From Kamptonema formosum PCC 10802 (GTDB lineage Bacteria > Cyanobacteriota > Cyanobacteriia > Cyanobacteriales > Oscillatoriaceae), in contig NZ_KB235948.1 of the NCBI RefSeq assembly GCF_000332335.1, positions 2,514,661 through 2,578,660 on the forward strand: a stretch of 64,000 nt of DNA. The letters are read 5' to 3'. The translations under genes and the position numbers were made by a program. The notes beneath the pieces are model-generated. The model made no database searches. It saw only the letters and a list, made by a program, of their open reading frames with translations, and was not told the origin of the DNA. Each line of letters begins with the position of its first letter. The first letter of the stretch is position 1. Shown here in pieces: positions 24,773-33,287 of the stretch.

Positions 24773-26236
24773 GCCAGCACCGCCCCCCGCCCCACTCCCC
24801 ACAGATTACCCCTCAGCAAAACCCCCTGCAGGTCTGTTTCAGATTAATTAACCGGATTTTACCTAATTTTTTGTTATAGACCCCTCACTCAGTTTCCCAA
24901 GCAAGACGTTAAAATTTGTAATTTCCGGGCAATCACTTTCAATCACTCTTTTGGGGGGTGCCGGTTTAACTGACACGGGTTTTAGCTGAGGGCCGGGGCT
25001 ATGGCTGAGTTCGATTTATGGCCAGCACCAGCCCCCGCCCCACTCCCCACAGATTACCCCTCAGCAAAACCCCCTGTAGGTCTGTCTCAGATTAATTAAC
25101 CGGATTTACCCTAACTTTTTGTTCTACACCCCTCACTCAGTTTCCCAAGCAAGACGTTAAATTTTGTGATTTCCGGGTAATCACTTTCAATCACTCTTTT
25201 TAGGGGTGCCGGTTTAACTCACAAGGGTTCTAGCTGAGGGCCGAGGCTATGGCTGAGTTCGATTTATGGCCAGCACCGCCCCTGCGGCGACTCCCCACAG
25301 CTTACCCCTCAGCAAAACCCCCTGCAGGTCTGTTTCAGATTAATTAACCGGATTTTTCCTAACTTTTTGTTCTACACCCCTCACTCAGTTTCCCAAGCAA
25401 GACGTTAAATTTTGTGATTTCCGGGTAATCACTTTCAATCACTCTTTTGGGGGGTGCCGGTTTAACTGACACGGGTTTTAGCTGAGGGCCGGCTCTATGG
25501 CTGAGTTCGATTTTTGGCCAGCACCGGCACCGCCCCACTCCCCACAGATTACCCCTCAGCAAAACCCCCTGCAGGTCTGTTTCAGATTAATTAACCGGAT
25601 TTTCCCTAACTTTTTGTTTTACCCCCCTCACTCAGTTTCGCAAGCAAGACGTTAAATTTTGTGATTTCCGGGTAATCACTTTCAATCACTCTTTTGGGGG
25701 GTGCCGGTTTAACTCACAAGGGTTCTAGCTGAGGGCCGAGGCTATGGCTGAGTTCGATTTATGGCCAGCACCGCCCCTGCGGCGACTCCCCACAGCTTAC
25801 CCCTCAGCAAAACCCCCTGCAGGTCTGTTTCAGATTAATTAACCGGATTTTCCCTAACTTTTTGTTTTACAACCTTCACTCAGTTTCCCAAGCAAGACGT
25901 TAAATTTTGTGATTTCCGGGGAATCACTTTCAATCACTCTTTTTAGGGGTGCCGGTTTAACTGACACGGGTTTTAGCTGAGGGCCGGGGCTATGGCTGAG
26001 TTCGTTTTTTGGGGCCAGCACCGGCACCGCCCCACTCCCCACAGATTACCCCTCAGCAAAACCCCCTGCAGGTCTGTTTCAGATTAATTAACCGGATTTT
26101 CCCTAACTTTTTGTTTTACAACCTTCACTCAGTTTCCCAAGCAAGACGTTAAATTTTGTGATTTCCGGGGAATCACTTTCAATCACTCTTTTTAGGGGTG
26201 CCGGTTTAACTGACACGGGTTTTAGCTGAGGGCGGG
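24773..26236. repeat. Six-copy 248-bp intergenic tandem array
   Basis: The anchor CAGATTACCCCTCAGC (or CAGCTTACC) recurs at 24802, 25050, 25298, 25545, 25793 and 26042, spacing 247-249 bp. Each unit contains GATTAATTAACCGGATT, the short palindrome GTGATTTCCGGGTAATCAC (variants), a GGTGCCGGTTTAACT box and CTATGGCTGAGTTCG. Junctions 2/3 and 4/5 share the same variants, showing a two-unit higher-order duplication; units 5 and 6 share others. Short minus-strand frames of 62-67 codons repeat with the unit but change between copies and look incidental. There is no sign of a conserved protein. Confidence 0.95.
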
Positions 26237-26312
26237 CGCTAAAGCTGTGGCACCTTGTTTTGTGGCAGGGTGGGTGTGAGGAGATTCGATGAGCAATTAA
26301 GCAAATTTGCTC

Positions 26313-26705
26313 TTAGGGCTGGGAGTCTTGCTTTTGCAGCCTCTCCAACTCAGCCCGCAGCGCCGCAATTTGCGCCGTCAGTTCCCGCAGATCGTTCTGG
26401 TCTTCGGGATCGGTAACGGGGCTGGCACTGGAGGTCCCCGCAGTGCCGGCTGTCTCGGTCGTGTCCTCCGGTCTGGGCTGGCCTTGCTGGCTCAGGAGGG
26501 TATCGACAAAATTGCGGGCTTCCCGCTCAGTCAGCGCTCCTTTCTCAGCCCACTCCTCAGTCAGCCCGCCAAAGTCCGACTGCATTTTAGATAGAGTCTG
26601 AGCGCCTTTCTGGGGATCTTGCAGAGTCTCGAACAAGCTAGAGGTCGCGCCCAAGGTGACGCGAAATCCTTTTTGCAAGAATTCAGTTACGGTGTTGGGG
26701 TTCAT
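26313..26705 (-). CDS. Small coiled-coil protein, phasin-like
   Basis: 130 residues from ATG 26705; a TTG two codons earlier is possible. The N-terminal half (VTEFLQKGFRVTLGATSSLF, then GGLTEEWAEKGALTEREARN) is helical and resembles phasin-type or related cyanobacterial proteins. A Thr/Ser/Ala/Pro linker follows and a Leu/Ala heptad coiled coil ends it (LRELTAQIAALRAELERLQ). Phasins coat polyhydroxyalkanoate granules; that function is only a suggestion. It is followed downstream by the tandem array and has a small gene on the same strand upstream. Confidence 0.7.
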   Translation of the reverse strand: MNPNTVTEFLQKGFRVTLGATSSLFETLQDPQKGAQTLSKMQSDFGGLTEEWAEKGALTEREARNFVDTLLSQQGQPRPEDTTETAGTAGTSSASPVTDPEDQNDLRELTAQIAALRAELERLQKQDSQP

Positions 26706-26930
26706 CGTCAAATTGCCTAAACGTTATGCAGTAGAGCTCGAGGGTAGGAGTTGATCCGGAATTGACAGCCGCTCAACGCCTCCATCCTACTGCACTTTGC
26801 CCGGTGCGGGCCAGTAGAGAAAACCCCTCACCCCGCCGGTCGCACCCCCCCGACTCCGCTGCCCACCGCCAAGCTCACAGCAGGGAAAACACGGGGCGCA
26901 AGCAAAATGCCGGTGCCCGAAAACTCGCTG

Positions 26931-27281
26931 TTAGCCCACTCGATCTAGATACTGGTTCAGATCCTCGATGGCGCGGGTGAGTTCCGCTTCCGTGGTCAAG
27001 CGGATGCGCTCGTCGCGGACGGTAATCAGAACTTTGGCGGCAAAAGGACTTGGCCAAATGTTGGGATTGCATTCCATCTCGAAAAAGACGTCGCCGGTGT
27101 AGCGATATTCCATCGATTTCTGGCGCGTGGCTTTGCCTGCCCCCCCGGCGCTCGCCTTGGCAGCCACAGCCTTTAGGCTTTCCATCAGTTCTGCAATCTG
27201 CGCCTGCAACTCTCGCGCCGCCTGGGGGGTGAAGTTAAAGGAGACGGAGCCCTCAACGAGATTTAGTGTGAGTTGTGACAT
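26931..27281 (-). CDS. Conserved-type hypothetical protein
   Basis: 116 residues from ATG 27281 (a TTG two codons upstream is possible). A beta-rich start (LTLNLVEGSVSFNFTPQAA), a helix, an Ala/Gly/Lys linker and a C-terminal domain with YRYTGDVFFEMECNPNIWPS and IRLTTEAELTRAIEDLNQYL. Soluble by appearance. I do not recognise a named family, though it looks like a conserved cyanobacterial protein. The phasin-like gene lies 225 bases downstream on the same strand. Confidence 0.7.
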   Translation of the reverse strand: MSQLTLNLVEGSVSFNFTPQAARELQAQIAELMESLKAVAAKASAGGAGKATRQKSMEYRYTGDVFFEMECNPNIWPSPFAAKVLITVRDERIRLTTEAELTRAIEDLNQYLDRVG

Positions 27282-27522
27282 GGGCAAATAATCTTAACAT
27301 TCAATCTTAATGCTAAAAGATGCAGCTACCCCAAGGAACGAGTCCCCCAACAAATCCGGACGAGTGCCGGTCGCAATTGAAGGCTTGTCTCAATTACCGG
27401 CAGTTTTTAGTGGCAATGTAAATCCTGAACCCCTTACAGCGCAAGAGATTCAACGGTTGTTTGCCTGAGCCTAACCTACACTGGAAGCAGAGAGTTGCTC
27501 TTTGGGAAATCTGGAGGATGGT

Positions 27523-28431
27523 ATGCTGGAAGACAGCCGCGCCGAAGTTCGCAAGGTTTTGCTGATTACCCTGCTGCTGAATCTGCTGGTGATGGGAATC
27601 AAAGCGGTGGTGGGGTATTTGACCGGCTCGCTCTCGCTGCTCGCAGACGCCCTGCACAGCGTCACCGACAGCTCCAACAACGTTCTGGGACTGTTTATCA
27701 ACAATCTGGCTTCGCCAAAACCAGACCGCAAGCATCCCTACGGACACATGAAGTATGACGCCATCGGAGCTATGGCCATTGCTGCTTTCTTGGGCATCGC
27801 CTGCTTTGAAATTCTGCGCGGGGCAGTGGAGCGGATTCTCCACGGCGGTAAGCCGGTCACCATATCCCCCTCAGAACTGTGGTTGCTGCTGCTTGTCCTC
27901 GGCATTAATATTTTCGTCACCTATTACGAGCGCAACGTGGGACAGCGCATCGGCAGCAGCTTTCTGGTTGCCGACGCCCAACACACGATGAGCGATGTCT
28001 GGGTGACGATTTTGGTGATTGCCGGTTTAATTGGTATCTGGCAGGGTCGGGTTTTCAACCTGCCTCAACTCCAGTGGCTGGATGTGGTGCTGGCTTTTCC
28101 CGTAGCTCTGCTCGTGTTTCGCAGCGGCTGGGAGATTTTGAAAGAGAATCTGCCCTGGCTGGTGGATGAAATGGCCATTGCGCCGGAAGCCATTCACGGC
28201 ATTGCTATGCAAGTCCCTGGCGTGATCAACTGTCACGAGATTGCTTCCCGGGGCGTCGTCGGGCGTCAGGTGTTTGTTGAAATGCACTTGATTGTGGGGG
28301 CAAAGGATGTGGAAACCGCCCACCGCATTACCGAGGAGGTGGAAGCTCGCCTGCAAGAACGCTACCAGCCGGTGCGGGTTATGATTCACGTTGAGCCGCC
28401 GGCTTACGAGTCTGAATCCATTAGCTACTAA
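27523..28431 (+). CDS. Cation diffusion facilitator (CDF) transporter
   Basis: 302 residues. The ATG at 27523 has GGAGG (27513-27517) five bases upstream, better than the TTG at 27502. Six membrane helices are expected; the metal-site motifs are present: LLADALHSVTDSSNN in helix 2 and VADAQHTMSDVWV in helix 5, plus KPDRKHPYGH between helices 2 and 3. A soluble C-terminal domain follows (about 210-302), ending VMIHVEPPA. CDF proteins export divalent metals by proton antiport; the DxxxD/HxxxD set fits the Zn/Mn/Fe groups, and the ion cannot be fixed by eye. Confidence 0.93.
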   Translation: MLEDSRAEVRKVLLITLLLNLLVMGIKAVVGYLTGSLSLLADALHSVTDSSNNVLGLFINNLASPKPDRKHPYGHMKYDAIGAMAIAAFLGIACFEILRGAVERILHGGKPVTISPSELWLLLLVLGINIFVTYYERNVGQRIGSSFLVADAQHTMSDVWVTILVIAGLIGIWQGRVFNLPQLQWLDVVLAFPVALLVFRSGWEILKENLPWLVDEMAIAPEAIHGIAMQVPGVINCHEIASRGVVGRQVFVEMHLIVGAKDVETAHRITEEVEARLQERYQPVRVMIHVEPPAYESESISY

Positions 28432-28589
28432 TTCGTCGGTGCGCTCCCCCCCCAAGGGAAGCCAGCCGGCTCGCGCTCGAAACCCGGTTTTTTCACAAAG
28501 ACCGGAGTTGTGGATTTTCGGTTTTTTTTCTGCCTGCCGGCTGAAAACCCCTCCACCCCGCTTGAAATTGCCGCTCCCGAAAGCCAAAG

Positions 28590-28639
28590 TTTTCCACAGA
28601 GGAGCCGGGTTTTCCACAGATTTTTGCGAGTTTTCCACA
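28590..28639 (+). promoter_or_regulatory. Three evenly spaced DnaA-box-like sequences
   Basis: TTTTCCACA occurs at 28590-28598, 28610-28618 and 28631-28639, same strand, spaced 20 and 21 bases (two helical turns). TTTTCCACA is the form reported for cyanobacterial DnaA boxes. A weaker TTTTTCACA lies at 28489-28497. An AT-rich segment follows (AAAATTAACAG; ATTAATATTTTCTT). It may be a replication origin or a DnaA-binding site; the flanking genes are convergent, which is not typical for an origin. Confidence 0.45.
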
Positions 28640-28786
28640 AAAATTAACAGCAAGGTTAAGAGCGGGTTGCGCAACCATTAATATTTTCTTAAACCCTCAG
28701 GCGGGCACCGGCACGCCTCGGGCAACTCATATCAAGTTCGGTTGATTACTTTTTATAAACTTTCATCAGGAGTCAGGGGAGAGGCT

Positions 28787-28885
28787 AAGCGCGGTTCTCA
28801 GTTGGATGAGGTGCGCCCCAGAAACCCGGTTTCTTTAAGAAACCGGGTTTCTCAGTACCTCACTAATATGAGAGACGCTATAAAT
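28787..28885. mobile_element. Long form of family A, best preserved copy
   Basis: Left arm AGCGCGGTTCTCAGTTGGAT then GAGGTGC, core palindrome 28820-28852, right arm CAGTACCTCACTAATATGAG then AGACGCTATA. Read on the other strand the right arm is TATAGCGTCTCTCATATTAG, clearly homologous to the left one, so the entire 99 bp is an imperfect palindrome. Confidence 0.85.
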
Positions 28886-29002
28886 CAATTACAAGCAGTT
28901 AACCGAACACGATCTCATAGGCAATTGTGCGCCGGGGCGCGCAGGGGCGCGGTGGCTGTGGCGGGGCAGACAGAGAAAGCAATGCCGGGGAGCGCAGCTT
29001 TA

Positions 29003-29050
29003 TATAAAAAAGAAAAAGGAAAAAGTAACTCTTGTTACATTTTCCTTTTT
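29003..29050 (-). terminator. Rho-independent terminator of guaA
   Basis: On the minus strand, arms of 17 bases (29034-29050 and 29013-29029, one mismatch) enclose a four-base loop, and a T-rich tail follows (29003-29011). It begins 20 bases after the guaA stop. Confidence 0.8.
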
Positions 29051-29069
29051 CCCTTTAGCTCGCCTGAAC

Positions 29070-30695
29070 CTACTCCCACTCAATCGTTCCAGGTGGCTTG
29101 GAGGTGACGTCATAGACGACGCGGTTCACCCCCGCAACTTCGTTGACAATGCGGTTAGAGATAGTTTCCAGCAAGTCGTAAGGCACGCGAGCCCAGTCAG
29201 CCGTCATGCCGTCCTCGCTTTTCACAAAGCGCAAGACAACGGGGTAAGCGTAAGTGCGCTGGTCGCCCATCACGCCGACACTGCGTACAGGGAGCAGCAC
29301 AGCAAAAGCTTGCCACAGTTCGCTGTACATGCCCTGCCGGTTAATTTCCTGGCGGACAATATAGTCCGCATCGCGCAAGATATTTAACTTTTCCGCCGTC
29401 ACCTCACCGAGAATGCGAATTGCCAGTCCCGGACCGGGAAAAGGATGGCGCTGGACAATTTCTTCGGGCAAGCCAAGCGAGTGACCGACTTTGCGGACTT
29501 CATCCTTAAACAGCTTGCGCAGGGGCTCGACGAGCTTGAAGCGCAAATCTTTTGGCAAACCGCCGACATTGTGGTGGCTCTTGATTTTCACCGCCACCCG
29601 CTCGCCGGTTTTGGGGTCAACATTGGTGTCAGCGGATTCGATCACGTCGGGATAGAGCGTGCCTTGCGCCAAGTAATCAAACGGACCGAGGCGCTTGGAC
29701 TCTTCCTCAAACACCTGGATGAATTCATGGCCAATGCGCCGGCGCTTTTCTTCTGGATCGGTGACGCCGGCCATTTTTTCCAGGAAGCGCTGGCGAGCGT
29801 TGACGTACTGCACCGGGATGTGAAATTGCTCGCTGAAAAGCTTCACCAACCGCTCGGGCTCGTACTTGCGCATAAAGCCCTGATCGATAAACATGCACGT
29901 CAGCTGGTCGCCAATCGCCTTGTGCAGCAAAAATGCCAGGGTTGAGGAGTCCACGCCGCCAGAGAGCGCCAGCAGCACCCGCTTGTCGCCCACCTTCGCC
30001 CGGATTTCGCGAATCGTTTCTTCGACAAAGGCAGCAGTTGTCCAAGTGGGCTGGCACTCGCAGATGTGGTAAACAAAATTGCGGATCAGGGCGAGTCCGC
30101 CAGTGGAGTGCACCACCTCTGGATGGAACTGGACGCCGTAGAGCTTTTTCTCGTGGTGCGCGATCGCGGCGCTCTCGGTGTTTCCTGTGTGCGCCAGCAC
30201 CTCAAACCCTTCTGGCAGAGCCGTGCAAGAATCCCCGTGGCTCATCCACATCGTGCTGCCATCTTCGACATTGGTTAGCAAATCCGTGGGGTCGTCAATC
30301 AGCAGCGACGCCTTGCCATACTCCGCGCGCTTTGCCCGCTGCACTGTCCCGCCCAGCTGTTTGACCATCAGCTGCATGCCGTAGCAGACCCCCAGCACCG
30401 GCACCCCCATCTGCCAGATTTCCGGGTCGCAGGCGGGCGCGCCTGCATCGTAGACTGAATTGGGTCCGCCAGATAGGATAATTCCCTTGGGGTTAAGCTG
30501 CCTGAGCTGTTCTGCTGTGGTGCGATAGGACAGGACTTCGGAATAAACCTGAGTTTCCCGAATCCGGCGGGCAATCAGCTCCGAGTACTGGGAGCCGAAG
30601 TCGAGAATCAGGATTATCTGGCGATTTAAAGACTCGCCCGAGGGCGTCTCGACAGGCGATGAAGTTTGAGGCGCTTGTTCAGTTTGTACAGTCAC
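29070..30695 (-). CDS. guaA: GMP synthase (glutamine-hydrolysing)
   Basis: 541 residues, GTG start at 30695. The class I amidotransferase comes first: [16 protein letters not shown], nucleophile Cys in GVCYGMQLM and the FHPEV histidine/glutamate. The ATP-pyrophosphatase domain has the PP-loop [10 protein letters not shown] and [10 protein letters not shown]. The C-terminus [13 protein letters not shown] is invariant in the family. It aminates XMP to GMP in the last step of guanine nucleotide synthesis. A strong terminator follows; cbiD lies upstream on the same strand, 530 bases away, and a 7-bp inverted repeat sits about 100 bases before the start. Confidence 0.98.
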   Translation of the reverse strand: MTVQTEQAPQTSSPVETPSGESLNRQIILILDFGSQYSELIARRIRETQVYSEVLSYRTTAEQLRQLNPKGIILSGGPNSVYDAGAPACDPEIWQMGVPVLGVCYGMQLMVKQLGGTVQRAKRAEYGKASLLIDDPTDLLTNVEDGSTMWMSHGDSCTALPEGFEVLAHTGNTESAAIAHHEKKLYGVQFHPEVVHSTGGLALIRNFVYHICECQPTWTTAAFVEETIREIRAKVGDKRVLLALSGGVDSSTLAFLLHKAIGDQLTCMFIDQGFMRKYEPERLVKLFSEQFHIPVQYVNARQRFLEKMAGVTDPEEKRRRIGHEFIQVFEEESKRLGPFDYLAQGTLYPDVIESADTNVDPKTGERVAVKIKSHHNVGGLPKDLRFKLVEPLRKLFKDEVRKVGHSLGLPEEIVQRHPFPGPGLAIRILGEVTAEKLNILRDADYIVRQEINRQGMYSELWQAFAVLLPVRSVGVMGDQRTYAYPVVLRFVKSEDGMTADWARVPYDLLETISNRIVNEVAGVNRVVYDVTSKPPGTIEWE

Positions 30696-30793
30696 GACCG
30701 GTATCCTAGTGCAGTGCTTTCTGCGATTGACGTCTTTCGGCTGATCACCGCTTTCGGCTGCTCAACGCCTTTCGGCATCACACGTTTTTATGA

Positions 30794-30811
30794 ATATTCT
30801 TGAGAGAATAT
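30794..30811. promoter_or_regulatory. Inverted repeat upstream of guaA, possible operator
   Basis: ATATTCT (30794-30800), TGAG, AGAATAT (30805-30811): a perfect 7-bp inverted repeat 99 bases before the guaA start. It does not match the cyanobacterial LexA or NtcA consensus. Regulation is inferred only. Confidence 0.4.
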
Positions 30812-31224
30812 CACAGTAACACATTTGCGGCAGCTGTGAGAAAAAAATAGTTGGCTGGTGAGATGTGCGCAAACAGCCCAACTGCTCTGACCGGCTCTCT
30901 CGACCGCCGGCAGGGCTACCTTTCTTCCAAGGGCTCGCTACAGATATAGAAGTAGCCACTTAGATTAGGACATTAAACCTTCAGGGCAGCCAGACGCTGG
31001 CCTACGCCTATATCCCAGCAGTAATATGGGTTAGAACAATAGGAGCCGGAGTGCGGGGGTGCAGGCCGAAATGTACGAACCTAAGTGCATACTGCTATAT
31101 CTCCAGCTCTAGCCCGCCCCTGCTGGGGCGGGACGCACAAGCTGGCGGGTGCCAGCACCAAGCGGGTGGGGATTGGCACAGGGATTCTGGCCTGTCGCAG
31201 CGGGGCTTTCCGCTTGCCCGGCAG
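30812..31224. other. Intergenic between cbiD and guaA
   Basis: No gene seen. A perfect hairpin CCCGCCCC-TGCT-GGGGCGGG (31113-31132) lies about 95 bases behind the cbiD stop and resembles the G/C hairpin repeats found elsewhere; no T-run follows it. Confidence 0.5.
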
Positions 31225-32385
31225 TTAAAATAGCGAACTGGCAGCAGGCGAGCGCACCTCGGGCAGCAAACCGGCAACGGCGTCGCTGGTGACGATGATT
31301 TTGCGCCGGCGGTCGAACAGGACTGAGCCAACGCTGACGCTGGTGCCGGTGTGGGTGTGGATGTAATCCCGGGCGCGCAGGTCAATTTTTTCGGCGATCG
31401 CGCCGTAGACTTGGCCCACCCAGGTGCTGCCGGTGGTCTCATCCAGTTCCCGCAGCAGGTTGAGGGCGTCGTCCGCTGTGGGGCAGGCAAAAATTCGCTT
31501 CAGCACCGGCACTGGCACGCCCTCCGAGCAAGCGTGAGCGGTGAGAATTTCCAGGCGCGCGTCTGCCAGGTGGTGGTGGGTGTGAAAAATCCCGCCGGCC
31601 AGTTTGATCAGCTTGCCGTGGTAGCCAAACAGCAAAATCGACTTGATGCGCTGCATTCCCGCCTCTACAAGCATCGGTCCGAGCCAGTTAGCTGTCTTGA
31701 CCAGCTGGTTGGGATGAACCCCCATTTTCTGCGCTAAGTCTAAGCCATTCTCTCCGATGCAGAACACCAAACAGTCAAACTGGCCTGCCTTTTTTCGCAC
31801 GTCCTCGCAGTAGGCGTCCAGCTGTCCGGGGGCGCTCAGCGGTTCAGACATGCCGGTGGTGCCCAGCAGCGACAGCCCCTCTACAATGCCGAAAGCTTCA
31901 TTAGAGGTCCTCGTCGCCAGCTCCCGGCCCTGCGGCATAATGATCGTGACAGCGATTTTTTCCCCCGTGTCGAGCTCGCGCTCCAGGTTGGCTCGCAACA
32001 GCTGCTGCGCGTAAGCGTAGATCGCCGGCGTCCCCCCCTCACCGTGACGCCCAATCCCCTCCCCGCCAAAGATGGCAATCCGCTCACCTTCTTCCCCTTG
32101 CCAGTGCCGGTCCGCAAGCCATTCCACCAGCGCCCACACCGGCGTGTTGCGGGTCAGGTCTAGGTTATCGCCCGGATCGCTGCGCGTCATGGCCAGTGCG
32201 CTGCCGGCCTTCAGACCGGCGGCACCTTCAATAGGAATTTCTACGGTTTCAGCTGGGCTAATTAAATTCACCGGCACCGCTGAAATGGGTTGCGCTCCGT
32301 GTTTCAGCCAGCGCAGCGCCGCCACGGCAGCGGCGCAAGCAAACACCGGCAGCGTATATCCCGCGCGGGGTTGAGAGTTTATCAT
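31225..32385 (-). CDS. cbiD: Cobalt-precorrin-5B C1-methyltransferase CbiD
   Basis: 386 residues from ATG 32385 (GGTGGAAG just upstream); a TTG nine codons earlier is less likely. Characteristic segments: RAGYTLPVFACAAAVAALRW at the N-terminus, VNLISPAETVEIPIEG, the GGEGIGRHG stretch, and PLLGTTGMSEPLS (written LSLLGTTGMSEPLSAPG), which is typical of CbiD. It methylates C1 in the anaerobic, early-cobalt branch of cobalamin synthesis. No other cob/cbi genes are in the window. No cobalamin riboswitch is visible upstream. Confidence 0.93.
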   Translation of the reverse strand: MINSQPRAGYTLPVFACAAAVAALRWLKHGAQPISAVPVNLISPAETVEIPIEGAAGLKAGSALAMTRSDPGDNLDLTRNTPVWALVEWLADRHWQGEEGERIAIFGGEGIGRHGEGGTPAIYAYAQQLLRANLERELDTGEKIAVTIIMPQGRELATRTSNEAFGIVEGLSLLGTTGMSEPLSAPGQLDAYCEDVRKKAGQFDCLVFCIGENGLDLAQKMGVHPNQLVKTANWLGPMLVEAGMQRIKSILLFGYHGKLIKLAGGIFHTHHHLADARLEILTAHACSEGVPVPVLKRIFACPTADDALNLLRELDETTGSTWVGQVYGAIAEKIDLRARDYIHTHTGTSVSVGSVLFDRRRKIIVTSDAVAGLLPEVRSPAASSLF

Positions 32386-32989
32386 CTTCCACCTTCTGTG
32401 ACTGAGTGCCAACCCGATAACTCTTCAATTTTGAATCTTCAATTTTGCCTCTCCTTCAAAACACAAAATTCTTTTAACAATTGCTTGGCCAAAGCAGGCG
32501 CTGGAAAAATAACTTTTTCTCCCAAAGACGCGAGGCTTGCTGGAGCCCTCGCCGCAACGCTTGCGCCCGATCAACGCTTTCATACCGGCACGCATACCGC
32601 ACCACCGGCCTCGGGTATCCTCAAATCTCCCCTGTTCCGCCAGGCGCGGCGGAACGCACCGGCACAGCCATGCCGGAAAGGGACAGTTGCAGCTCCTCGC
32701 TCCTCGCTCTTTGCTGTTTCGCAGCCGCAGCGCGCCGCTGTGCCGGTGCTTTGGAGGCAAGCATTGCCGCATGCTTTGGGCCTCAGTGAGGCCGGCGGCA
32801 ATCCATCTCGCCATCAGCTGTTCCGCTCAGCTTTTCTGCTTTTAATCTGCCTATGCCAAAAGGGGACTCTGCCGATCGATACTTACTGAGAGCAATATCC
32901 TGGAACTGCCTTTCTTTTTGAATAAATAAATTAAATGCAACAAAACCTGATAGTGATGCTTGTTGGAAAAAGGAGGTTCTGACTTGAAA

Positions 32990-33016
32990 AGGTTTGTAGT
33001 TGGGCTTTAGCCCAAC
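32990..33016. repeat. Single copy of the GGTTTGTAGTTGGGCTTTAG repeat
   Basis: AAGGTTTGTAGTTGGGC and TTTAGCCCAA, the same version as in the 50-bp array at 36631-36930 (with AAGGTTT rather than AAAGTTC in front). Confidence 0.9.
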
Positions 33017-33104
33017 CGGCGCGTATCGGTCTGGCGCATAATTTTCATCGGTGGCGGTGTGCGCAGCTCCGAAGCGACTGCCTTGAAAATGCGTAACACT
33101 TTGA

Positions 33105-33161
33105 GGTGGGTTCCCTCTTAGGGAACCCACCCTACAGATAGAGGCGCAAGCGTAAGTCCTG
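33105..33161. mobile_element. Partial MITE-like element related to 9367-9449
   Basis: A perfect hairpin GGTGGGTTCCC / GGGAACCCACC (33105-33131), then TACAGATAGAGGC and the terminus GCGTAAGTCCTG (33150-33161), the same right end as at 9438-9449. The left terminus is missing. Confidence 0.65.
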
Positions 33162-33165
33162 TTTC

Positions 33166-33249
33166 AGTTGGGTGAGCGACGCCCCTGAAACCCGGTCTCT
33201 TAAAGAAACCGGGTTTCTCAGCACCTCACGAATATGAAAAACGCTATAA
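33166..33249. mobile_element. Long form of family A
   Basis: AGTTGGGTGAGCGACGCCCC, core palindrome 33187-33218 with one compensated change, then CAGCACCTCACGAATATGAA and AAACGCTATAAA. It starts five bases after the previous element, so the two elements are adjacent. Confidence 0.75.
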
Positions 33250-33287
33250 AATGGGCTGGCACTCCGCCTTGAAGCAACCCGCCATCA

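Larger units (their letters stand above)
28432..29002. other. Convergent intergenic region with DnaA-like boxes and a long palindrome
   Basis: No gene seen. It contains three spaced TTTTCCACA sequences (28590-28639), an AT-rich patch (28641-28695) and a long-form family A element (28787-28885). Confidence 0.6.
32386..33287. other. Long intergenic region with three repeat families, no supported gene
   Basis: Open frames of up to 199 codons exist on both strands around 32480-32890, but they overlap each other, have no ribosome-binding site and resemble nothing, so I do not call a gene. The right half holds one TTGGGCTTTAGCCCAA repeat, a partial MITE-like element and a long-form family A element. 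Confidence 0.5.

Noticed and set aside
25359-26042. Repeated 62-67-codon minus-strand frames inside the 248-bp array
   Set aside because: The sequence differs between copies at the start, only two of six copies are open, and the frame has no ribosome-binding site.
32290-32889. 199-codon plus-strand frame overlapping the start of cbiD
   Set aside because: It begins inside cbiD on the opposite strand, has no ribosome-binding site and no recognisable domain.
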